Both the position numbers and the translations under genes were made by a program. Below the pieces are notes generated by a model. The model was not told where the DNA came from, did not search any database, and saw only the letters and a program-made list of their open reading frames with translations. From Enterococcus aquimarinus (GTDB lineage: Bacteria > Bacillota > Bacilli > Lactobacillales > Enterococcaceae): a DNA stretch of 64,000 bases. Of the stretch, positions 46,428 to 57,290 are shown in pieces. Location: the NCBI RefSeq assembly GCF_001885765.1, contig NZ_JXKD01000010.1, positions 1 to 64,000 on the forward strand, in the 5' to 3' direction. The first letter of the stretch is position 1, and each line of letters begins with the position of its first letter.

Positions 46428-48113
46428 ATGCAAGCAGCAGAAGCGATTGTACAAATTATGGTAAAAGAAGGAATAAAAGATGCCTTTGGAATTCCAGGGG
46501 CGGGGATTAATCCAGTTTATAAATATATGGAGAAAATCTCGATGAATCATTATTGTATGCGACACGAGGAAGCCTGTGTCCACGCAGCAGACGGCTATTA
46601 TCGCGCAAAACATGACATTGCGTTGGCGATTTGTACGTCAGGACCGGGTGCAACGAATTTCGTAACGGGGCTTTACACCGCCTTTGCAGATTCGATTCCC
46701 GTATTGGCGATTACTGGACAAGCGAATAGTTGGCAATTAAAACAAGATGCTTTTCAGTCGGTCGATATGGTCAGCATTGCGTCAACCGTTTGTAAGAAAG
46801 TGTATTGTCCACTAGATGCCCAAGAAATTCCAAAAATCATGCAAGAAGCGTTTCACCTGATGCGTTCTGGTCGTCCTGGTCCAGTCTTAATTGACTTGCC
46901 GCTTGATATTCAACAAGTTGAGATTGATTTTGATATCAATCAATACGAGCCATTAACGGTTTCAAAACCACAGGCAGCTATTGATGAATTGCATGCGCTG
47001 TTAGACATGATTGAAGCAGCCCAGTCACCAGCAATTATTATGGGTGGTGGTGTTATTTTAGCAAAAGCAGAACAAGCCCTGATTGAATTTGCCGAAAGTT
47101 TGCAACTACCGATTATTCAAACGTATATGGCAAAAGGTGGCGTACCAATCGATCATCCACTCAATGCTGGACATGCGGGTATTCAAGTCGGGCAACCAAT
47201 TGGCAATCGTGTTTTTCTCGATTCCGATTTAATTATCGGGATTGGTAATCGTTTCACCGATCGTCATACTGGGAATTTAGAAGTTTATCGTCGAGGTCGT
47301 CAATTTGTTCATATTGATATTGAAGCCACACAAATTGGGAAAGTTTTTCAACCGGATTTAGGGATTGTTTCGGATGCACAATATGCGTTAGAACAATTAA
47401 ATGCATTGGTGAAAGAACGTAAGATGGGGGATCAACAACGCTTGGATGTCGCATCGTTACCACAATTAAGAAAAGAACTGGCACGCGAAACAAACTATAA
47501 CCAAATTCCAATGATTCCACATCGTGTCTTCCAAGAATTAAATGAAGTGTTTGATGAGAATACGATTTTTACAGCGGGTTGTGGCATTACTCAAATTTGG
47601 AGTGGCCAATTGCAACAAATTAATCGTCCGCGTCGTTACTTACCTTCGGGTGGTGCCGGGACGCTCGGCTTTGAAGTACCGGCTGCATTTGGGGCAAAAG
47701 TGGCAGATCCAACAGCGATTAGCGTAAATGTTTTAGGTGACTTTGGGTTCACTTTTATGGGAGAAGAAATTGCGGTTGCAGCCGCTCATAACAAACCAAT
47801 TATTACCGTTATCGTAAACAACGCCTATTTAGGGTTGATTCGTCAAAACCAAAAAATGGCTTATGGCTTTGAATATGGTGTCGATATGCCTTATAACCAA
47901 ACAGGTTTAATCGACTATGTAAAAATTGCTGAAGGATATGGTTGTATCGGTGAACGGGTCTTTACCCCAACAGAACTCAGAGCCGCATTGGAGAGAGCTG
48001 TGGCTTCGAATCAAAGTTATGTAATCGATGCGATTTGTGAGCCAGAACAATTATGTGACATGGGTGTCGCGCTAGACAATATTCGTAGTTTTGCACCTGA
48101 AAAAACAGAGTAA
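46428..48113 (+). CDS. gcl: glyoxylate carboligase (tartronate-semialdehyde synthase)
   Basis: A 561-residue ThDP enzyme condensing two glyoxylates to tartronate semialdehyde and CO2. Homology to E. coli Gcl is strong: GIGNRFTDRHTGNLEVY, HIDIEATQIGKVFQPDLGIVSDA, AFHLMRSGRPGPVLIDLP and VNNAYLGLIRQ. The Mg-ThDP motif is GDFGFTFMGEE...NNAY. Oddity: the segment RHEEACVHAADGYYRA puts Glu47 where E. coli Gcl has Val51; the E. coli enzyme is the textbook case lacking the catalytic Glu of ThDP enzymes. This homologue therefore keeps the acetolactate-synthase-like Glu. Acetolactate synthase is the alternative call, but the listed motifs and the neighbours favour Gcl. First gene of the operon. Confidence 0.87.
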   Translation: MQAAEAIVQIMVKEGIKDAFGIPGAGINPVYKYMEKISMNHYCMRHEEACVHAADGYYRAKHDIALAICTSGPGATNFVTGLYTAFADSIPVLAITGQANSWQLKQDAFQSVDMVSIASTVCKKVYCPLDAQEIPKIMQEAFHLMRSGRPGPVLIDLPLDIQQVEIDFDINQYEPLTVSKPQAAIDELHALLDMIEAAQSPAIIMGGGVILAKAEQALIEFAESLQLPIIQTYMAKGGVPIDHPLNAGHAGIQVGQPIGNRVFLDSDLIIGIGNRFTDRHTGNLEVYRRGRQFVHIDIEATQIGKVFQPDLGIVSDAQYALEQLNALVKERKMGDQQRLDVASLPQLRKELARETNYNQIPMIPHRVFQELNEVFDENTIFTAGCGITQIWSGQLQQINRPRRYLPSGGAGTLGFEVPAAFGAKVADPTAISVNVLGDFGFTFMGEEIAVAAAHNKPIITVIVNNAYLGLIRQNQKMAYGFEYGVDMPYNQTGLIDYVKIAEGYGCIGERVFTPTELRAALERAVASNQSYVIDAICEPEQLCDMGVALDNIRSFAPEKTE

Positions 48114-48136
48114 AAAATAGAAAGGGACGAAAGAAA

Positions 48137-49039
48137 ATGAATGCACAATTAGAAAAATATGTTGATTTGGGACTCATTCAATGGATGAGTTTTCCACCAA
48201 AAGACTATGATTTAGTGGAAACAATTAAAAAAGTAGTATGCGATGCCGACTTTCGAGCGATTGAAATCACACAAATTAAAGATGATGCCATCCGAAAAGA
48301 AGTCAGAGATTTATTGGCTCATTCAGGACTACGCGTTGGTTACGGTGCACAGCCGCGTCTCTTAGGACCTGGCTTAAATCCGAATGACTTAAATGAAGAA
48401 GGGCGCTTAAAAGCCGAACAAACGTTACTCGAAGCGGTCGATGAAGCAGAATATTTAGGTGCCAAAGGAATCGCCTTCTTATCAGGGAAATGGGAAGAAG
48501 CGACAAAAGAACAAGCGTATGCACAGTTGTTAAAAACAACGGTTAACGTCTGTCGTTATGCCGCAACAAAAAACATGATGGTTGAGCTAGAAGTTTTCGA
48601 CTATGATATGGATAAAAAAGCACTAATTGGTCCAGCGCCACTAGCCGCACGCTTTGCAGGTGACGTTCGTACCTATTGTCCAAACTTTGGTCTAATTGTC
48701 GATCTTTCGCATTTTCCAACGACTTATGAAACAAGTAAATTTGTGATTCAAACAACGCGTCCTTATATTACACACTTGCATATTGGCAATGCGGTCGTAA
48801 AGCCAGGTTGTCAAGCATATGGCGATTTACATCCGCGTTTTGGCTTCCCAAATAGCGCCAATGATGTTCCTGAATTACTTGATTTTTTCCAAGTATGTAA
48901 ACAGGAAGGACTCTTTAATCAAGCATCACCAATGATCCTTTCGTTTGAAGTGCTCCCACAAGAAGGGGAAGATGCGGATGTGATTGTCGCACAAACAAAA
49001 CGTGTGATTCGTCGAGCTTGGGCTTTACTAGAAGACTAG
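48137..49039 (+). CDS. TIM-barrel isomerase, probable hydroxypyruvate isomerase role
   Basis: A 300-residue protein of the xylose-isomerase-like TIM-barrel fold. The metal ligand set is visible: Glu152 (LEVFD), Asp189 (LIVDLSHF), His215 (THLHIG) and Glu271 (LSFEVLP). Between gcl and a hydroxyacid dehydrogenase it should interconvert tartronate semialdehyde and hydroxypyruvate, the Hyi step. It is about 40 residues longer than E. coli Hyi and not obviously close to it, so the function rests on context. Starts 23 bases after gcl behind AAAGGGACG. Confidence 0.75.
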   Translation: MNAQLEKYVDLGLIQWMSFPPKDYDLVETIKKVVCDADFRAIEITQIKDDAIRKEVRDLLAHSGLRVGYGAQPRLLGPGLNPNDLNEEGRLKAEQTLLEAVDEAEYLGAKGIAFLSGKWEEATKEQAYAQLLKTTVNVCRYAATKNMMVELEVFDYDMDKKALIGPAPLAARFAGDVRTYCPNFGLIVDLSHFPTTYETSKFVIQTTRPYITHLHIGNAVVKPGCQAYGDLHPRFGFPNSANDVPELLDFFQVCKQEGLFNQASPMILSFEVLPQEGEDADVIVAQTKRVIRRAWALLED

Positions 49040-49054
49040 AGGAGGAAAAGAAAA

Positions 49055-50020
49055 ATGAAAATCATTGTACTTGATGGGTATACTGAAAATCCAGGAGATT
49101 TATCCTGGTCCGGGTTTGAACAACTTGGGGAGATAACGGTTTATGATCGTAGTAAACTAGCGGAAACAGCATTGATTGAACGCATTGGCGATGCGGAGAT
49201 CGTGTTGACCAATAAAACGCCACTAAGCAAAACAGTGATTGATGCAGCACCAAACTTAAAATACATTGGGGTCTTGGCCACCGGTTATAACGTTGTTGAT
49301 GTTGAAGCCGCGAAAGAAAAAGGCATTGTGGTGACGAATATCCCCACCTACGGAACGGAAGCGGTCGCACAGTTTACAATTGCTTTGCTACTCGAGATGT
49401 GCCACCATATAGGGGAACATTCGATGAGCGTCAAAAATGGCGATTGGGAAAAAAATGCGGATTGGTGCTACTGGCACTATCCTTTAGTAGAACTACTCAA
49501 TAAGACATTAGGCATTATCGGATATGGTCGAATTGGGCAGCAGGTCGCACAAATAGCAAAAGCTTTCGGCATGAACGTGATCGCAGTCGACCAACAACAT
49601 GCGATTCATTCAACACAAGAGGACGTTGAATTTGTCACAACGGATGAACTATTTGAGCGTTCAGACGTGATTAGTTTACATTGTCCACTTTTCCCTGAAA
49701 CACAAGGAATGATTAATGCTGAAAATATTGCGAAAATGAAAGATGGCGTGATGATTGTGAATTCATCGCGGGGACCATTAATCAATGAAGCAGATCTAGC
49801 ACAAGCCTTGAATGCGGGTAAAGTTGGAGCAGCAGCTGTGGATGTCGTTTCACAAGAACCCATTACGGCAGACAATCCTTTGCTCACTGCTAAAAATATG
49901 ATTATTACACCGCACATTGCCTGGGCGACAAAAGAAGCACGCAGTCGTTTGATGGCGATTGCCGTGGAAAATGCGACCGCATTTATCGCGGGGAACCCTG
50001 TCAATGTCGTAAATGACTAA
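49055..50020 (+). CDS. D-2-hydroxyacid dehydrogenase, probable hydroxypyruvate reductase
   Basis: A 321-residue enzyme of the D-isomer-specific dehydrogenase family. The Rossmann loop is GYGRIG at 156-161, with Asp179 at the end of the second strand favouring NADH. The catalytic triad Arg239 (NSSRG), Glu268 (SQEP) and His287 (PHIAW) is complete. By context it reduces hydroxypyruvate to D-glycerate, replacing the GlxR/GarR tartronate-semialdehyde reductase of E. coli. The start follows GAGGAGG, 15 bases after the isomerase gene. Confidence 0.88.
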   Translation: MKIIVLDGYTENPGDLSWSGFEQLGEITVYDRSKLAETALIERIGDAEIVLTNKTPLSKTVIDAAPNLKYIGVLATGYNVVDVEAAKEKGIVVTNIPTYGTEAVAQFTIALLLEMCHHIGEHSMSVKNGDWEKNADWCYWHYPLVELLNKTLGIIGYGRIGQQVAQIAKAFGMNVIAVDQQHAIHSTQEDVEFVTTDELFERSDVISLHCPLFPETQGMINAENIAKMKDGVMIVNSSRGPLINEADLAQALNAGKVGAAAVDVVSQEPITADNPLLTAKNMIITPHIAWATKEARSRLMAIAVENATAFIAGNPVNVVND

Positions 50021-50042
50021 ACAATAGAAAAGAGGAATTTAT

Positions 50043-51188
50043 GTGAAAATCGTTATCGTAATGGACTCCTTTAAAGGAAGTGTCACGTCAATAGAAGCAG
50101 GGAAAGCCGCCAAAAAAGGGATTGAGGCGGCCTATCGCGAGCAGTCCCAACCTGAAATTAGCGTCTTACCGATTGCCGATGGCGGTGAAGGAACCATTGA
50201 TGCGATTTTCCATCGCTTTTCCGAACAGATTCAAACAAGTACTGTTCAGGGGCCCATGCTTGGTCAAACAGTCTTGGCGAAACACGGGCAAATCGCGAAA
50301 AAAGTCGTACTTGAGATTGCCGAGACTTCCGGGATTACCCTCGTGGAAAAAGAGAAACTAAGTCCTTGGGAGGCGACGACTTATGGCTTAGGAGAAAAGA
50401 TCAAGCAGTGCATTCAAGAAGGAGCCCGTCATTTTGTCATTGGACTTGGGGGGAGTGCCACAAATGATGCCGGTATTGGGATGTTACATGCGTTAGGCGT
50501 ACGCTTTTTGGATCAATCTGGTCGTGAACTGGGTTATCGTTTAAAGGATTTAGACGGATTAGCTAGCATTGATGCAAGCCAAATCTTCCCGGAACTAAGC
50601 GATTGTAAGTTTGTCATCGCTAGCGATGTGACCAATCCGCTTTGTGGGGAGCAAGGAGCTACCGCTATTTTCGGTCCTCAAAAAGGAGTGAAAGCTTCAG
50701 ACCAAGTGACGATCGATGCGTTACTCCAACGTTTTGCTCGGCTAACCGAAGAAGCAACGGAAACAACGATGAAAGAAGAGTCCGGAGCTGGAGCGGCTGG
50801 CGGCGTTGGTTTTGCTTTTCTTAGTTACTTACAGGCGACGATTGTCCCAGGATTTGATGAAATTGCACGCCATCTTCATTTGGAAGAGGAGATTCAAACG
50901 AGCGACCTCGTTGTGACGGGTGAAGGCTTACTTGATGCGCAGTCATTGATGGGGAAAGTCCCGGTATCTGTTGCTCGATTAGCTGACAAATACAATAAGC
51001 CAGTCATTGCTCTAGCCGGTGGGGTTTCAAAAGAGGCAAGGCAAAGTAACAACCAGGGAATTCAAGCCTATTTCCCTACGATTCAACGGATTGCGAGCGA
51101 ACGTGAGATTTTAAGTAAAGAAACGACACTCGCTGCAATTGAAGCGACAGCAGAACAATTATTCCGTTTTGCACAATTATTTCAATAA
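50043..51188 (+). CDS. glycerate kinase (GlxK/GarK family)
   Basis: A 381-residue type-1 glycerate kinase producing 2-phosphoglycerate for glycolysis. Markers: MKIVIVMDSFKGSVTSIEAGKAAKKGI, PIADGGEGTIDA, FVIGLGGSATNDAGIGMLHALG near 130, SDVTNPLCGEQGATAIFGPQKG and DLVVTGEGLLDAQSLMGKVP. It starts at GTG 50043; the overlapping ATG 50041 is followed by a stop. AGAGGAA lies upstream. It closes the carbon route from glyoxylate to central metabolism. Confidence 0.93.
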   Translation: MKIVIVMDSFKGSVTSIEAGKAAKKGIEAAYREQSQPEISVLPIADGGEGTIDAIFHRFSEQIQTSTVQGPMLGQTVLAKHGQIAKKVVLEIAETSGITLVEKEKLSPWEATTYGLGEKIKQCIQEGARHFVIGLGGSATNDAGIGMLHALGVRFLDQSGRELGYRLKDLDGLASIDASQIFPELSDCKFVIASDVTNPLCGEQGATAIFGPQKGVKASDQVTIDALLQRFARLTEEATETTMKEESGAGAAGGVGFAFLSYLQATIVPGFDEIARHLHLEEEIQTSDLVVTGEGLLDAQSLMGKVPVSVARLADKYNKPVIALAGGVSKEARQSNNQGIQAYFPTIQRIASEREILSKETTLAAIEATAEQLFRFAQLFQ

Positions 51189-51207
51189 AAATGAGAGGAT
51201 GATTTGA

Positions 51208-51573
51208 ATGGAGACGATGTTAAATCGCCGTTTATTTAGAATAGAAGAAGTTAGTCAATTTTGTGAACAAGAAGGAAAGAAAACCATTTTTTATGAAACG
51301 CCTAAAACAGCGGGTGCCGTTTGGTGTTTAAAACCTGGACAAAGTGTCTTTACGCATGCACATACAACGTCAGATGATTTGTGGATTGTTTTAAAAGGTA
51401 CGGGTACTTTCTTCCCAGAGCCAGGTAAAGAAGTGACCATTACGAAAGGCGATATGGTCATCTCATACCCAGGAGAACAACATGGGATGAAAAATACCGG
51501 CGATGAAGATTTTGTTTTTGTCGGTGTCGCAGGACCGATGCCAATGGACCTCATTTGTTTTGATGACGAGTAG
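51208..51573 (+). CDS. cupin-domain protein
   Basis: A 121-residue single-domain cupin. Metal-type ligands His50, His52 (FTHAHTTSDDLW), a downstream acidic residue and His92 (GEQHG) with the G-D-x-x-x-x-P motif GDMVISYPGE. It lies 19 bases after the kinase gene and is likely co-transcribed. Cupins in glyoxylate or sugar-acid operons act as isomerases or sensors; no specific function can be given. No clear terminator follows before the bgl promoter. Confidence 0.82.
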   Translation: METMLNRRLFRIEEVSQFCEQEGKKTIFYETPKTAGAVWCLKPGQSVFTHAHTTSDDLWIVLKGTGTFFPEPGKEVTITKGDMVISYPGEQHGMKNTGDEDFVFVGVAGPMPMDLICFDDE

Positions 51574-51647
51574 GATTTACAGTCGTCACTTCTCTTAGAG
51601 CAATAGAAAAACGAAAACCATTTTGCGGTATTTCTCATTTTCACCTC

Positions 51648-51676
51648 TTGCATCGTGAAATCAACTATGCTAACAT
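51648..51676 (+). promoter_or_regulatory. promoter of the licT-bglP-bglA operon
   Basis: TTGCAT (51648-51653), a 17-base spacer and TAACAT (51671-51676); transcription would begin just before the antiterminator site. Confidence 0.5.
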
Positions 51677-51690
51677 AGGTCTAGAAAATA

Positions 51691-51721
51691 AGGATTGTAA
51701 CTGGTAAAGCAGGCAAAACCT
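51691..51721 (+). promoter_or_regulatory. RAT, LicT/BglG ribonucleic antiterminator site
   Basis: GGATTGTAACTGGTAAAGC followed by AGGCAAAACCT is nearly identical to the Bacillus bglP RAT. It overlaps the first arm of the terminator, so LicT binding and termination exclude each other. Confidence 0.93.
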
Positions 51722-51783
51722 CAGAAAAAGACGTTTCCTTTTTAAGAAAGGAAGACGGCTTATTCTGTGGTGCCTGTTTTTTT
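51709..51783 (+). terminator. LicT-controlled terminator
   Basis: CAGGCA-AAACCTCAGAA pairs with TTCTGTGG-TGCCTG, with an inner hairpin CGTTTCCTTT/AAAGGAAGACG, then TTTTTTT at 51777-51783. The following 136 bases to licT hold only its leader. Confidence 0.9.
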
Positions 51784-51919
51784 GTTGTCTAAAAAGAGAA
51801 ATGAAACCCTTAACGTCGTATATGCGTTGCTTTTTTAGGTATCAGAGCAAACTTTATTTTAAAAAATAATACGGAAATCAAGTAAGCGGTTAAAATCGCG
51901 AGTTGAAGGAGGTGGAGAA

Positions 51920-52762
51920 ATGAAAATTGTGAAAGTGTTAAACAACAATGCTTTTTTGTCTTACGATGAACAAGGACAAGAAGTGATTGTGATGGGAATT
52001 GGGGTAGCCTTTGGTAAGAAGAATGGCCAAATGGCTGATTTAAAAGGACGTTATAAAATATTTTCAACGTCAGATTCAAAAATAAACGAACGATTTAAAG
52101 CGGTTTTTTCAGATATTTCCGAAGAGTATTTAGAAATTACGGAACGCATTATTTTTATTCTTGAAAAAGAATACGATAAAAAAATCGATGATATTGTGTA
52201 TGTCTCTTTAACGGAGCACATTCATGGTGCAATTGAACGGCTAAAAAAGGGAATTGAAGTCAAGAATCCTTTACTGATGGATATTCGTCGATTATTTAAA
52301 GATGAATATGAAACCGGTTTGATGGCGTTAAAAGAGATTGAAGCGGTGTTTGGTCTAACCTTTATTGAAGACGAAGCCGCGTATATTGCACAACATTTGG
52401 TTAATGGCCAATTGGATCAGTTAGTGGATATTAACGACATGTCGAAGCTCATGCAAGAAATTATTAATATGATTAAATATACGTTTCGGATGGAGTTTAA
52501 TGAAGATTCGATTTATTATCATCGTTTCGTCACGCATTTAAAATTCTTTGCCCAACGAATCATTGATGGCCAAGTTTATGTCAGTGAGAGTGATGATATT
52601 TTTGAAGTTTTTCGAAATAAATACACGGCGAGTTATGAATGTGTCGTCAAAATTGATCACTACTTACAAAAACATTATCATTATTCGTTAAATACAGATG
52701 AACAACTTTACTTAATTCTTCATATTGAAAAAATTACGAAGAATTCGCAAATTCAGTCATAG
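51920..52762 (+). CDS. licT: BglG/LicT-family transcriptional antiterminator
   Basis: A 280-residue RNA-binding regulator. The CAT domain spans residues 1-55 (MKIVKVLNNNAFLSYDEQGQEVIVMGIGVAFGKKNG), followed by PRD1 (about 70-165, with VSLTEHIHGAIERLKKGIEV) and PRD2 (about 175-275, with RFVTHLKFFAQRII and LILHIEKITK). The PRD histidines are phosphorylated by HPr and by the PTS EII. It binds the RAT upstream and, being inside the controlled operon, is autoregulated. The start follows GAAGGAGGTGG. Confidence 0.94.
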   Translation: MKIVKVLNNNAFLSYDEQGQEVIVMGIGVAFGKKNGQMADLKGRYKIFSTSDSKINERFKAVFSDISEEYLEITERIIFILEKEYDKKIDDIVYVSLTEHIHGAIERLKKGIEVKNPLLMDIRRLFKDEYETGLMALKEIEAVFGLTFIEDEAAYIAQHLVNGQLDQLVDINDMSKLMQEIINMIKYTFRMEFNEDSIYYHRFVTHLKFFAQRIIDGQVYVSESDDIFEVFRNKYTASYECVVKIDHYLQKHYHYSLNTDEQLYLILHIEKITKNSQIQS

Positions 52763-52777
52763 AAAAGGATGGTTACA

Positions 52778-56117
<3,340 letters not shown>

Positions 56118-56121
56118 ATCA

Positions 56122-56154
56122 AACTCAGGAGTGAAAATGCTCCTGAGTTTTTTC
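56122..56154 (+). terminator. terminator after bglA
   Basis: AAACTCAGGAG (56122-56132) pairs with CTCCTGAGTTT (56141-56151) and a T-run. Confidence 0.9.
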
Positions 56155-56228
56155 ATGATTTTGAAGTGTAGGAAGTAGAATACCAACAACATTTGGAAAT
56201 GTAAAAGTTGTTTGTGTCCATTCTCAGC

Positions 56229-56281
56229 GTGACGTCACCTTGAGCCTAAAATATGGGAAATCAAGGAGATTATGTTATAAT
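56229..56281 (+). promoter_or_regulatory. extended -10 promoter and palindrome before the prenyltransferase
   Basis: TGTTATAAT (56273-56281) is an extended -10 box without a good -35. A perfect palindrome GTGACGTCAC (56229-56238) lies about 35 bases upstream. Confidence 0.5.
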
Positions 56282-56318
56282 ACGCTAGCACTATTGAGAG
56301 AACTTGGAGGAATGAGTC

Positions 56319-57236
56319 ATGCGTTTTAAACAATTTTGGGAATTAGCAGAAGTGTATACTGCGCCCTTAAATTTATTTTTAATCTTACTGGGAGCGTCGT
56401 ATGCGCAGTTTCAGTTTGACACTAACTTAAATGGTCCATTTGTTATTTATCTTTTCATTATTTTACTTTTTCATGTGGCTGTTAATATTTTTAACAACTA
56501 CATGGATTACCAGAATGCTTCGGATGACCATTCGTATAAGGTAAAGACGAATATTATTGGTCGAGAAGGCTTATCGTTGAAAACCGTCCGCAACTACTTT
56601 TACTTTTTCATGACACTTTCGACGCTGTTTGGCTTGTGGTTAGTCACGTTGACGAGTATCTGGGTCGTGATTCCAGGGATTATCGGCTTTTATATTGGTT
56701 TATTCTATTCGACAGGCCCCAGACCATTAAACAGTTTACCGATTGCCGAAACCATTACTTCACTAGCTAGTGGTTATCTTGTCCCGCTAGTAGCACTGTA
56801 TGTTTTGCTGGCTTCGACACAAGAGCCGTTCACGTTGGCAGTAGCGTTGCGTTTTTTACTTGTCTGTTTGCCGCTCGTTTTCATGATGTTCAACAATTTA
56901 ATTGCGAATAATACATGTGATTTGGAAGAAGATATTGTAAACGGGCGCCGGACACTCGTTTATTATCTTGGCAAAAAGCGTGCGACCGTGTTCCTTAAAG
57001 CCAACCTTCTTATCAGCTTTTTGTGTTTACCTCTGGTTGTTTTTCTAGGGCTTGCGCCATGGACTGTTCTCCTTTTAGGATTGAGTTTACCAAAGCTCAT
57101 GCGAGGATTGACTCCTTATATGGCGCTGCAAGATAAACAAAAGACGTTCCCAATTGTCTTAAAAACGATGTCGGTCGTGATGATTGGCTATCCAACACTT
57201 TACTTTTTGGGGACCGTTCTTTCCTATTGGTTCTAA
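56319..57236 (+). CDS. menA: UbiA-family prenyltransferase, MenA-like
   Basis: A 305-residue membrane enzyme with eight or nine hydrophobic segments that attaches a polyprenyl chain to 1,4-dihydroxy-2-naphthoate, giving demethylmenaquinone. The two Asp-rich motifs are NNYMDYQNASDD near residue 59 and NNLIANNTCDLEEDIVNGRRTL near 193, with GLFYSTGPRPLNSLP between them, all MenA-like. Enterococci make demethylmenaquinone for electron transport. Single gene with its own promoter and terminator; other men genes are not in the window. A different aromatic substrate cannot be excluded. Confidence 0.85.
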   Translation: MRFKQFWELAEVYTAPLNLFLILLGASYAQFQFDTNLNGPFVIYLFIILLFHVAVNIFNNYMDYQNASDDHSYKVKTNIIGREGLSLKTVRNYFYFFMTLSTLFGLWLVTLTSIWVVIPGIIGFYIGLFYSTGPRPLNSLPIAETITSLASGYLVPLVALYVLLASTQEPFTLAVALRFLLVCLPLVFMMFNNLIANNTCDLEEDIVNGRRTLVYYLGKKRATVFLKANLLISFLCLPLVVFLGLAPWTVLLLGLSLPKLMRGLTPYMALQDKQKTFPIVLKTMSVVMIGYPTLYFLGTVLSYWF

Positions 57237-57254
57237 GTTCTTTGATAGCACACG

Positions 57255-57289
57255 AAAAAAAGCAGGAGATAAATTCTCCTGCTTTTTTT
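57255..57289. terminator. bidirectional terminator, menA / ABC exporter
   Basis: AAAAAAAGCAGGAG (57255-57268) and CTCCTGCTTTTTTT (57276-57289), perfect. Confidence 0.93.
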
Positions 57290-57290
57290 G

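Noticed and set aside
46266-46613. 115-codon minus-strand frame over the gcl start
   Set aside because: Antisense to gcl and to the regulatory region; no ribosome site.
51574-51647. Terminator after the cupin gene
   Set aside because: I could not find a convincing stem with T-run; the glyoxylate operon may read into the bgl leader, where the LicT terminator would stop it.
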